A DNA stretch of 19,490 nt from Gryganskiella cystojenkinii (GCA_015852425.1 JAAAIG010000736.1:1-19490), one strand, 5' to 3'. Positions 1 through 10,574 are shown, numbered from the stretch's first letter. A program made the numbers and translations. Notes: a model not told the origin generated them from the sequence alone.

Positions 1-1705
1 TTTTTTTTTTTTTTTCTTTTTTGTTTGAGGAGTGACTTTCGCATTGTCACCCTCGTTTTTTCATTTGTTTGAGCGTGTGAGTTGTATTGCGATTTTTTAT
101 CCTCCCTTTTCCTTTTAGTCTGCTGTATTTTCTCACCTCTATTCTTTTGTTCCCCTCGTTCTTACTCTCTTTCCGCCTTTCTCCTCTTTCCTTCGCGACT
201 TCTTCGTTCATTCCCACGTCGTCCCCAACACATACCCCACTTCTTTCTCTCTCGTTTACTCCTGAGACTCCATTTCATTCTGCCCTCCACTCCTATTTTC
301 CCCTTTCTTTTTTACCGATAATTTTCTTTCCTTCTTTTTTTTTTTTAGAAGACACCCTCGATTCCTCACTCACCCAAACGTCAGGATATCTCCTGCTGAA
401 CCTCGCATACTCATAAACATCAGAAAGTAAGTAAAGACGCACTCCTTCCGTCCTTCCCGAAAAGCCCTCCCTTCACACTCATTGGGGGCGACAGAAAATT
501 TCCTTTGAGGGTTGAATGTCTCAGAAACAAATGTACAGCGATTAAATTCTTCCAGTGCAACAATTTATGATGCCCCGAAGCATTGGTGATGATCCCTGCG
601 ATGTCGCTTTGCCACAATCCTCCCATCCCATTCATCGCAATGCACATTCTCGTTCATCATTTAATTTACTTTTACACTCTTGGCACCACCTGTTGGCGCG
701 TGGAATCGCAACCTTTCGTTATTTATCAATTTGGTCTTGATTTCGATCAATTATGCGGTTTCTCATATCTATAACTTTCCACTCTCTCAGTTCCACCTTC
801 TTGGATAATTATTGTCTTTGCGACTCAAAGGGTATACGCCGATTGTGTTTCCCCCTCACTGCACGGATAAAATAAGGAAAGAAAAGGAAAGGAAAAAAGA
901 AAAAGCAGCCCGCAATCTATTTTAGAAGAAAAGATGCAAACATCCCAACGATGGAACGATCGCATAATTGGCAAAGCCAGCATTTTATTTCTTTCGTTCT
1001 TACTTTATTTTCTTTTGGTTCAAGGTTTCCTCTTCGGGCTGACCTTTTTTTTTTTTTATTTTTTTTACTTCGACTCTCAATTCCCGGAGCGGGATGAACG
1101 AAAGCGGGAGTTCAACAAACGTCTTTCTTTGTTTCCATCATGGGCACAACCGCGCCTCCCCTCTTCACTCTTCTCTTCTTGTTGTTGACCACGACCTTCT
1201 CCTCGGCGCCTTTTTGCCCTTGTTTTGGTTTCGTCATTTTCCTTGTTGATCCCCTTTTCATTCTCTTCTCATTTGCGCCTCTCTCCCTCTTTGTCGTGTC
1301 TCTTCTCACTGTCTTTTCTTTTTCTTCTCTCTCCTGTTACTTCCATCCCATCGGGCCTGAAAGGAACCTGCATTTGTCTCCCCCCCTCCTCTCTTCTCAC
1401 CCCTCATCTTCATCCTGCTCCTGCTCCTGCTCCCCCCTTGTCTCCCCTGCGTGCGCCATCACTGTCTTTGCCTTTTGTTACCCCCAATAACCTACCAACA
1501 AGTCTGTTTTTTTGTCTGGTGGACTTTGTGCCCTTTTTTACATTCTTTTTTCTTCCTTCTAGATTTCCCCCCTGTTTGTCTCTTTCATTTTTAAATTTTC
1601 TTGACCCAACATCAAAATTCCCGTCTTTTGTAAACGCTCCGCCTAATACTCTCTTTCGTTATAGCTCCTCGGAGGGACCATTTCGCCGAATAACCAACAA
1701 GAATC
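1..1705 (+). promoter_or_regulatory. Non-coding upstream and leader region of the zinc-finger gene
   Basis: I recognise no gene in this 1.7 kb. The + strand is strongly pyrimidine-rich at about 1-350 and 980-1660. A purine-rich block sits at about 866-905, and mixed sequence lies at 420-860. Open frames in the T/C tracts translate to Phe/Leu/Ser/Pro runs and look like composition artefacts. No ATG occurs on the + strand between 1143 and 1705, so the ATG at 1706 is the first in the proximal leader. A branch-point-like CTAAT near 1643 followed by TTATAG ending at 1664 resembles a splice acceptor 41 nt before the ATG, so a 5' UTR intron is possible. The start site itself cannot be placed from sequence. 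Confidence 0.6.
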
Positions 1706-4700
1706 ATGGCAACCTCTTCTCTTCGTGAGTGTCGTTACTACTCTCACTACCCCTCCGAAGACGACCACCAGCAACAGTACCAACACCTCCAACACCAACC
1801 GCAACAATATGAAGACCGGCATCAGGAACAGCAACCACAAAGTCGGGTTGAGCTCCAAGAGCATATCCATCATCACCCTCATACTACCTCCCCATCTCCA
1901 CTTCTTCGTCCTCACTCTCTTTCGCGTTCTCCTTCTTACTCACCCCCTCAGCACGACCAAAAGCAATATCCAGTCCAACAGCAACAACAAGAACTACGAT
2001 ACCAGCGCGATTCGTATCGTCACGACGAACAGGAGCAACGCTTGCCGTACCCACATGGGTCGTATCGTCACGACACACAGCAGCAACAGTTGCCGAAACA
2101 ACCAAGACAAGTACAACAACAATCTCATTCCCACATCTACCCCTCATATGAACGATACCGAAACGATCGTACTCGAGAGCACCAACAACATGTCAATCAA
2201 CAAGAGCAGCAACGAGATCATCATGTCGTTGGTCCTCCCTGGGATCAGGAGGAGGAAAAGGAAGACAAAAGGATCCAACCCTCAATGACAGCAGGAGCAC
2301 ATCTCGCCTACCTTCCATCCTCCTCCCGAAAAGCACCTCAAAAGCCTTTTTTCCCGACACCCGTTCCGAACATGAACAGGGGGCAAGAGTTAGCAACACA
2401 GGCGGCAGCACAGCAGCAAAAGAGGAAGACTCAATTTCAATTGCAGATGCAGGAGAAAGAGCGGGAGGAAAAAAAAAACGAGAGCGACAACGAGGGCGAA
2501 AACGAACCCACTTTTGAGCAACCACAGCAAAGGCGGTCCATGCAACCAATAAAAGACCATGCGTTTGCGAACACCAAACACAACAATAAAACAGAAACAG
2601 AGAGAGCGGACGCTGTTGCTCGTGAGCACCAAATTCAATACCAACACAAACGGCAGCAACAAGAGCAACTGATACACCAACTCGAGGTCCAACATCAGAA
2701 AAGAATCAATCTCGCGCTGCAAGAGCTACAAGTGCAAGAGCATTCATACCACCAACAAGTTTCGCAACATTTCCCTCTTCGTCCATCACCATCGTCACCG
2801 CCACAGCAGTATCAACCTACGCCGCCACAGTTTCAATCCCCTTATCAATACAAACACCACCATCAGAAGCCCATGGTGGAGCCGAAATCGAAACAGCACA
2901 TCTCTTATACCTACTTTGGCAGCAAGAATTATTCATCAACAACAGCATCCGCCGCTTTTGGTCGACCCGCACGCAGCTCAAGTTTTCATGGCCCACAATC
3001 AATGAAGGTAAACACGATTTATATATAAAAAAAGCCGCAAACAACGTAGTGTTTGTTCACATAGTTTTTCGACTTTCTCTTTCACTTTGAAAACCCAAAA
3101 AAAAAAAGAGGGAGAGAGAGGAGAGAACCGAAAACAAATTGTATTTTGTCATACCTTACCGATTTTTGTCGTTTGTGTTGTTCCTACCTGTTCTTTCTCG
3201 TTCTTTTTTCTTGTTTCTTCTTTTCTCCCACCTTTTCTTCATGCTCAAAGTACATTCTGAGAAACGCGGAGATAATTTTTTTTTTCCGTCTGTTATCAAA
3301 GAAACCCGTTTCTCCCACCTAACACATCGTTGTCGCTCTGACTAACCTTTTCAATTTAGTTAGCATACCGTGTCGATCCCAGAGGCAGAGAATACTCTTC
3401 TTTCTCTATGGACGAGTATGAGAGTGATATTAACTACAGTTATCCGTCAAAAGAGGTAAACAAAGCGAACTGGCAGAAAAAAAAAATAGAATGCGCCATC
3501 CTCAGGTCTTCACACGCAAATAATTACGTCCACCCTGTTCTTACACCTTCAATGATTCCCTCGAATCTAACCCAAAACGTTAGGTGATGACGGAAGACAT
3601 GTCTATGTCATCCAGAGGACCCTCGCCGGCACTCTCTCCGGTCAACCATCTGCACCGCGGAGTTGCTGCAGCTTCCTCTTCCTCATCTACTTTACAATCA
3701 CAGCCATGGGCCTTAGATTCACCCACGACTCCTTTACCTTCTTCTCGAACACCGCCTACTCCTCACTCAGGTCTGAAGCCCCTCACTCAGCACAGATACG
3801 ACCCAAGGGACAAACAAGACCATAGCATGAGCCTCTCCATGTCCATGTCTCCAACCTCCCCTCCATTGTCCTACTCATCTTCCCCTCCTCCTCAGCCTCC
3901 ACCACCTACACACCGCTCTTCCACCTATCCAAGATCATCAACCTCATCTTCTTCGAGCTCCTCTCAGCGACGTCAGCACTCCGTCCTTTCCATGGTATCC
4001 GCACCTTCGTCTTCTTCCTCCTCGATGTCGCCGCCGCCGCAGCTATCACAATCCTGCACTATATATGTGTGCAACTGGCCAGGATGTGGTCTGACTCTGG
4101 ACTCGACCCGGGGTCTCAAGACGCATATTAAGACCCATGCCATTGACCAAGTCCAGCGACATTTGCAATCCGTTAAGCCTACGGGCGACCTCCAAACCCG
4201 TGATGCTTATGGTAGTCAACAGGGTCGTGAAGACGACGATGATCCTCATTCGACTTCTCCTTCGTCCCCCACGTCTCAGACACCCGAGGAACAAGACCAA
4301 GATCATTCTCTTGCCGATAATGAGTCCCAAACATCTTCCTCTGCCGAAACTGCCGCTGCCGCCGCTGTGTCGAGCACGAGCAGCAATAGTGCCTACGGCA
4401 GACAATCAAGACAGCGCCTCCCTTGTACCTGGCCCGGCTGCGAAAAGATCCTCTCCACGCCTAAGAGTTTCAAAGACCACCTCCAAATCCATGCTGAGCG
4501 TGAATCCGGTCTCGAACTCCCCTGTCCGGTCGAGGGTTGTAACAAAGTCTTTCAAACATTTCGGTGTATGCGTGCTCATCAGTTACGATGCAATCAAGTC
4601 AAGTCTGGGAAACGTCTCCCTTGTCCGATCGAGGGGTGTAGCCAGGATTTCGGCAGCACAGATTACGTCCGTCGTCATGTCCTCGATCACGAGAAGGGTC

Positions 4701-5335
4701 TTATTGGCATGGAATTTATTTGTGATTTTGGCGAGTGTCAGGTCGTGCTTTCGAATCCCTTGACGTTACAACGTCATAAGCAATTGCATCTTGAACAGTC
4801 CCTGGGGATTGAATGGAAATGTCTCGTCCGAGGGTGTGGCCGCGCCTCCTCAGGCAGTAAACAGCTGATTGATCATCAAGCTCGGGTCCACAAAGATCTC
4901 AAGGATCGGGATATGTCCTTTGATTGTCCCTACAAGACCTGTCTCGAGAAATTCACCGCCCAACGATCTGCTTACAAGCATGAATGTCTATACAAGCAGG
5001 TAAGAAGTGAGGAGTACGAAGATGGAGAAGAAATACAAGAAGATTCTCCTGACATGTATTTAGCGATTATCGAAACCGAATTGTCTCTGACCCTTCTCTT
5101 TTTCTAACTCGATCGTTATTCGTTCCATTTATTGTAGCTGAAATGTCCGGTCGAGGGTTGTCAATGCTCGCCCTCATCGGAGGCCTCGTTAGAGGCCCAT
5201 CTGTGGATGCACAAGAATCTCAAGACTCGACCGCCTTACCCTTGCTTCGAGGAAGGCTGTTCCGAGGTCTTTGACACCAAGGAGGGCATCCTCAATCATT
5301 CTCTTAGTCACACCCCCGCCAAAAACAAGAAGTAA
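1706..5335 (+). CDS. Gln/His-rich protein with nine C2H2 zinc fingers, putative transcription factor
   Basis: Exons 1706-3007, 3360-3455, 3584-4999 and 5138-5335 give 1003 residues, with all three introns in phase 0. Donors are AAG|GTAAAC, GAG|GTAAAC and CAG|GTAAGA; ACTAAC or CTAAC branch motifs precede each acceptor. Residues 1 to about 430 are rich in Gln and His and resemble activation or prion-like domains. About 467-625 is Ser/Pro-rich. From about residue 629 there is an array of C-x4-C-x12-H-x3-H fingers of the CPxEGC type. Finger 3 ends in Cys (HQLRC), finger 7 (C914, C919, H932) is degenerate, and fingers 8-9 (C941/C946/H959/H963; C974/C979/H992/H996) lie in the last exon. DNA binding and a nuclear role are inferred from the fingers; targets are unknown. 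The least certain joint is intron 1 (352 nt): the Gln-rich exon and the finger exons could be separate transcription units. I do not recognise a named orthologue. Confidence 0.75.
2012..2107 (+). repeat. 48-nt tandem duplication inside the Gln-rich exon
   Basis: A 15-base string (tcgtatcgtcacgac) occurs at 2012-2026 and again at 2060-2074, exactly 48 nt apart. It encodes two imperfect 16-residue units that each start SYRHD and continue with Gln-rich sequence ending around LP. The unit is a whole number of codons, so copy changes would keep the frame. It suggests recent expansion within the low-complexity region. Confidence 0.7.
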
Positions 5336-5381
5336 TTTTTTTTTGCATGATTTTGCACTTTCAAAAATCGATCAAGCCCTG

Positions 5382-5387
5382 AATAAA
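5382..5387 (+). terminator. Poly(A) signal AATAAA of the zinc-finger gene
   Basis: A perfect AATAAA lies 47 nt after the TAA at 5333-5335, with T-rich sequence around it. This placement is normal for a 3' UTR signal. Cleavage would be expected near 5400, just short of the 3' end of the convergent PUF gene. Confidence 0.6.
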
Positions 5388-5409
5388 GAGAATCTGTCAT
5401 TGTTGAAAA

Positions 5410-5415
5410 TTTAAT
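5410..5415 (-). terminator. Possible variant poly(A) signal ATTAAA of the PUF gene
   Basis: On the - strand ATTAAA lies about 195 nt after the PUF stop codon, and I see no perfect AATAAA nearer. If used, the PUF transcript would end close to or just past the end of the facing zinc-finger transcript. The call rests on the hexamer alone. Confidence 0.35.
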
Positions 5416-5514
5416 TTTTTGTGTCTATAGAAAATTAAGAAAGATCTTGCTGTTGACGCGCTATGTATACTTTGTTACCTGAGGGAGAGAAAAGAAGAAG
5501 AGAAAATGAAAGGG

Positions 5515-5539
5515 GATATACATATTTACACTATGTACA
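5515..5539 (-). promoter_or_regulatory. Cluster of three Pumilio-type recognition octamers in the PUF 3' UTR
   Basis: Read on the - strand, the octamers are TGTACATA (5539-5532), TGTAAATA (5530-5523) and TGTATATC (5522-5515). The first two match the Pumilio/Puf3 consensus UGUANAUA exactly; the third differs only in the last base. They are separated by 1 and 0 nt and begin about 70 nt after the PUF stop codon. By eye this is the only place in the window where the consensus occurs in the sense strand of an annotated gene. The likely role is binding by PUF protein, possibly the one encoded just upstream. Confidence 0.6.
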
Positions 5540-5609
5540 GACACTAAAAGATAGAACGCAACAAGAGAAGAGTAGAGTAGAGGAGCGGGAAAAAGAGAAA
5601 GGGGTCGCG

Positions 5610-8600
5610 TTATGACTGCGCGGTAGCATTGACAGTCATGGGAGAAGCGGATCCAGCAGAGACAAAATTGTCCGCACCTGATTGAGAATTCTGCATCGCC
5701 ATGAGTCTTTCCACCTCTATAGGAAAGAAAGCAAGAAATAAAGGAGGAAAAGCAAAAAATAGATGACAAGTAACGGTGAGAAACATGCAAGAAAGTAGAA
5801 TAAGCAAGCTAATGACAGTCCGATAAAATAAAAACTTACTGGTGATGAGATGTTTGCCATAGGTATACTTCTTGAGCGACGGCAACTGCGGTTTGATCTT
5901 GGCCACCAACACATCCCGCTGGTCCCCGTCCACAACATCCAACATCTTTTGAATCACATAGTTGGCAAACTGATCCTTCATCATCAACACCAACGGCATG
6001 GTCCCATCGGGTTTCATCGTGATGACCTCCTCAATCAACTTTTGTCGGTCCGATTTCGATCCATACGCGACACACTTCTCGACCACATTCGACGCAAACT
6101 TGTGTTTGCTCAAAGGCAAGACCTGTCCAAAGATCTTGGAGACCACCAACGATTTCTCAGAGGGTTTACCTCTCTCAAGGATATGTTGGATCACATAGTT
6201 GCCGTATTGGTCCTGGACCAGGTTCGGGATGTACTTGTGAAGTTCGTCCATCAGAGGCTAAAAAAAGCGAGTAGATTTCGTAACAAGAGCGTTAGCTACT
6301 ATGCACTCATGCGCTTATGCTAGAGGAATAACAACACATCAGTGAAGGCAGTTAAAAGCCGGTCCCAAAATCTTACCGTTTTGGTATCTGAACAGTATTC
6401 AAACATCCTCTGAATAACCCGACATCCGTAGGGATGAGTGGCAAGCGTGTACACCTGACCCGTGAACGCATTGATTATAAACTGAATATGCTCCGCAGGG
6501 ACACATTCGATCGCCTTTTGGATCACATGGTTTCCATTTTGGTCCTTGACACACTTCAACACGTTCCCATCCAATTCCTTGACCAAGATGGCTTGTTGAT
6601 CACTGAGGACATGTTCCAGTCCCTTCTGGACCACACGACAGCCATACATCTGCAACGCCAACGAGAGCACATGACCCTCCATCTGTTGCGCCAGCACAGT
6701 CTTTTGATCTTGTTGTCCGTGCTCGAAAAACTTTTGGATCACATAGTTGCCAAAGACATCCGTCATCAGCTGCAACGCATGTGGCAAAATCTCCTCAAAG
6801 ACCATCTGTTTCTCCTCATCCGTCGCAGTCTCGAGCTTCTGTTGGATAAAACGCGAGCCATGCTGGTCGCTACTGAATTCGACCACACTTCCGGCAATGT
6901 CCTAATACAAAAAAACCAAAAAAAAAGGATAAAGCAAAAAGCGTTAGGAACAAGAAAAAAAAAGTCACTACAAACTGGCGTCATAACTTCTAACTGTATA
7001 CAATTTAGAATTCATTACCTTGAGCTCGTATTTCTTGTTGGTCTTGTTGTTTCTAAAGTCCTCGAGTAAGGCACTACGTTGACCATGCGCATTATCGGAT
7101 TGCGCATCTGTACTAGACTCATCCTCATGATGATGCTGTTGCTGTTGCTGCTGCTGCCTGTGACCACTGTTGGGAGGGGAGGCATTCGAGCTCGACCAAG
7201 AGGAAGCTTGATGCTCCGGTTCAGAGTGACCTCCAGCTTTTGCACCACTTCCATCCTGGTTCTTGTTGTGCTTTTGTTTTGATCGACTCTGTTGCTTGGA
7301 CGGATTATGATGACCAGAGCCACCACCACCACCGCCTTGTTTCGAGTTTGAGGCGTTCGACTGTTGTGCCTGCGCCTGTTGTTGCTGTTGTTGCAAAATG
7401 AGAAGTTGCTGCTGCTGCAAAAGAATCTGTTGCGACTGAAGTCTAAGCTTTTGTTCCGCTGCAGCGTTTGCGGCCGCAACACGGGCATCCATCTGTGCCA
7501 TGTTGGGCGAGTTCATGCCAGAGACACGTCCACTGCCAGAGAAGTCACCGCCCGAGAAGGAGCCGGCGGCCAAGGGACTCGGCGAGTACACACCACCGCC
7601 ACCGAGTTGTTGTTGATGTTGCTGTTGAAGTTGTAAGAGAGACGCCTTATGGAAATCAGGTCCACCAAGAGTCAAGGCCGGGTTCTGCATACGGCGAGGG
7701 TCGTACGCCAGATCGTTGGCCCTTAATCCCAGCGATGCCTCATCATGGCCTTCAAACATAGAGTGGAAGTCTATACCAAGAGAGTCCAATCGCCACAAAA
7801 AAACGATTAATGAGAATGTATACAAGGAGTGAGCATCGGTCGTTGTATATAGCAATGATATGCTATCCTTTACCTTTCTGTGCAGGCATGAACTGATCCT
7901 TCTTGCCCAAGTATCCAGGATGGTTCATCAGACTATAATCAAATCCATACTGGGGGTTGATCTGTCGAGGATCCTTGAGCATCGTCTGGTTCTCAAAGTA
8001 GGGTGAGTAAGCTGTCACAGGAGTGTGTGATCCATGGTATCCTTGCTTCTGTTGAAGAAGTTGCAACTGTTGGTGCTGGTGTTGACGCTGTTGCTGCTGT
8101 TGAAGTTGCATCTGTTGCAATTTCAACTGTTGTTGACCCAACTCGTACTGCTGTCTTCGGATATTTGCCTGCTGAATAGCCAATTCATCTTCGGTATCAT
8201 TAAAGCCAAGGTTTTGCATCCCAAACTCCAAATCCGAGGATGAGCCACCAATATCCTGATCCAACGAAAACCCTGGCGGACCATTATTGTTCTTTGTAAA
8301 ATTACGGTTGTGAATCGGTGGTGTCGAGGACGATCGTGGTGGGGGTGCGAATTTCGACTGGAACAAAGGAGATCTGGCACTGACAGCGGAAGGTATCCGC
8401 TCCTCATCACCGCCATCCAAGGCCGCGTTCAAGACCGATTTCAAGTGTGAGGATCGGTCATCAAGGTCATCACCCAATCCATGGTCATGCAATTGGTCCT
8501 CCAGATCCGCAGATTCATTCGAGCCGTGGCGCAAGGTCGAGGACTGCGACAGGGGTGATCGCAACGCCTGACTTGGGGAAAGCGTTTGGCTCATCAGGTG

Positions 8601-10009
8601 ATGCGACTGTTGTTGATTCGAGAGATGATTGTGGTGGGGCATGTTCAAAAGAGGAGAGGGCGATCTGGGGAAATCATGGGCAGGGGAGGAGACAGTTGGT
8701 GCCCAGATATGACTCATATGATCGGTCGAATGTGCGCCAAACAAGGGTGAGCTCGGCATTGAGGCCACACTCCTAGCAGGTTCCAATCCATAGCGTGGGA
8801 GCATGGGTGAATGCGCCTCGCTCCTGGTGGCAGCCTCTGAGGTCCTGAGGTCCTGCCTCCACAACAAGGATGGGTCGGCAGTCCGAGGGTGGAGCGCAGA
8901 AGAGGTGGCGCTGAGATGATCGTCTGTTTTTTTAAAAAAAATATATATATATATGAAATCCAAAACGCACAAAAAAAAGGAGAAAGAAGGGATGTGCAAG
9001 GGGAGAAGAACGGGGGAGGCGGTCAGATACTTTGAAGCAAAAAAAAAGAGCTGAAGCCTCGAAACGCTTTTTTTCTCTGATCCAAAGGTGGCAACTCGAG
9101 GGGTGCATGCACGTAGCTCCAGATTTTCAGACAACGTGTGAACAAAATGAAAAAAACAAAAAGAGTTTCTTGTTTACCTTTTCCAAAGCGACTGCTAATA
9201 CTGCTGTTGGTATCGTCCAAACCTTTCGATCCCTCTGATCCAGGTCCAAGGCCACCAGTACCACCACTTGAAGAAGACCACATCTGCCAAGAGAGACCTG
9301 GAGAGTACATGGTCGAGGGTTGAGCCAACCTGGGATCCTGATGACGCGCGGGCGAGGGCATGTAAAAATTTTGATAGTCAGACTCGGAGCGAAGATCCGA
9401 TGAGGGTTGCGAGTCGAATCCTGGACCTAGTCCGAATCGTGATTGCGCCTGTTGGTTGGGAGGTGCAGAGCTGGATCGGGAGATGTCTAATCCACCGCTG
9501 GCTGCACCGGGGAAACCACCACCGCCATAGTCGTTAAGCTTTCCGCGCAAGAGTGTTGCCAGTTGCTATAATATAAAGTGTTTAAAAAAAGAGAGGATCC
9601 ACCAGTCAGATCAGAAATGAAGGATATGCGCATATACGTGGATTGGGATACGCATGTCGCAGGAAAGAGGCAAATAGGAGTAGCTGGGAAGTAAGACCTA
9701 GACACCACTAAGAACTCGGTCGGACAGCAGGTTGTCCTCTGCATAAAAGCGAATAAAGCCTTTTTGTTTTTGAATGCATTAAAGAACGTTCTGGATGAAA
9801 GTCCTTTTTTTCTTTACCTGTCCAACTTGAGGTTGGTTCATGGTTGTGGGTTGATGGATGCTGGAGTTGGAAAGAAAACCAGAGCCAAGAGAGTTATTGT
9901 TGTTATTGGATGAAGAAGGATTATTGATGTTGTTGTTGGTGCTGCTGCCTTGATGATGACCTGCAGCATTGCTGTGGAGAAAGTGGTCATCCATCGGTAC
10001 GCGGGGCAT
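5610..10009 (-). CDS. Pumilio (PUF) family RNA-binding protein
   Basis: Seven exons (9818-10009, 9178-9565, 7874-8923, 7019-7770, 6377-6901, 5840-6257, 5610-5716) give 1143 residues, with phase kept at all six junctions. PUF proteins bind 3' UTRs in the cytoplasm, recruit deadenylation or repression machinery and control mRNA decay or localisation. Residues 1 to about 770 are low-complexity (Asn, Gln, His, Ser). They include an RSSSAPP box like the RSxSAPP motif of other PUF N-termini, and a [13 protein letters not shown] segment rebuilt across an intron. The Pumilio homology domain runs from about 776 to 1118 with eight repeats. Their base-reading residues appear as SRxxQ, NYxxQ, CRxxQ, NHxxQ, CRxxQ, NYxxQ, SNxxE and NYxxQ, the classical order for UGUAUAUA-like sites. 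The start is the first ATG after a leader with no ATG for about 305 nt. Introns of 254 and 252 nt flank exon 2; the other four are 103-123 nt. Confidence 0.92.
8941..8954. repeat. (AT)7 microsatellite in a PUF intron
   Basis: Seven AT units lie in the 254-nt intron 8924-9177, next to A and T homopolymers and just upstream of the CAG acceptor at 8924. It is non-coding. Confidence 0.8.
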
Positions 10010-10574
10010 CACTGATGACGGAACAGGCAGAGAAGTCGGACAGTCAGAGCAGGATGATAAGAAAGATATGAGAACAAGAAAAAAGAAGATGGGTCTCTGT
10101 CCTGATAATGTGCGATGATTTGACAGAGAAAAGAAAGAGGATGATGATGTCTTTCGAGAACAAGAAAAAAAAAGAATGAAAAACGTGGAGTGGATGGGAA
10201 TCGTTTCAATGCAGAAAAAAAAAATTATGCAACGGGTGTCTGTCTTTCTTCTGCCAGAGGGGAGAGGGAGAGGGGAGAGCTGAGCACTCCCAATTTGGGA
10301 CAGAAACAAAAATACATTTTGAGTGTATGTGTGTGCGTGTGTGTGTCGTTCGTTCGTTCATTGGGTTGTGACTGTTCGACGAGATCGACCCTTCTCCTTG
10401 CTGTGCTGCCACGCGTTCTGCTCCACAACTTGGGCAACAAACCTCAGCGGATTGTTAGCAAGATATGCATTCTTGATATTGATATTTTACAGAGAACAGA
10501 ATACGAGTTCTAGTCTATGTCATCTGAACCTTCACTATTTTCTCTTTTTCTTCTTCTTCATCTTCTTTTCCCCA
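10010..10574 (-). promoter_or_regulatory. Leader and promoter region of the PUF gene
   Basis: This 565-bp stretch lies between the helicase stop codon and the PUF start; the two genes are head-to-tail on the - strand. No ATG occurs on the - strand from 10010 to 10314, and the leader strand is T/C-rich, as in the other genes here. A CCAAT pentamer on the - strand falls within the ATTGG at about 10360. A GT/CGTT microsatellite lies at 10323-10358. The helicase 3' UTR must also fit here, but I see no perfect AATAAA for it. I find no further gene in the interval. Confidence 0.5.
10323..10358. repeat. GT-rich and CGTT microsatellite
   Basis: An interrupted GT tract at 10323-10346 is followed directly by three CGTT units at 10347-10358. 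It lies in the intergenic region about 315-350 bp upstream of the PUF start, so length changes could affect spacing in that promoter. Confidence 0.75.

Noticed and set aside
420..647. 75-codon frame on the - strand in the left intergenic region
   Set aside because: No recognisable motif, no supporting splice sites or neighbours, and a length expected by chance.
934..1188. 84-codon frame with a hydrophobic Phe/Leu segment, possible small membrane protein
   Set aside because: The hydrophobic part comes from poly-T tracts, there is no family resemblance, and neighbouring T/C tracts give similar frames in every register.
6434..7069. Long frames on the + strand opposite the PUF and helicase exons (for example 211 codons here, 179 at 11529-12068)
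   Set aside because: They lie antisense to exons with clear conserved domains and result from codon use on the coding strand.
7844..7851. TGTATATA on the + strand, and TGTAGATA at 14843-14850
   Set aside because: Both match the Pumilio consensus but lie antisense to the PUF intron and a helicase exon, so they would not be in those mRNAs.
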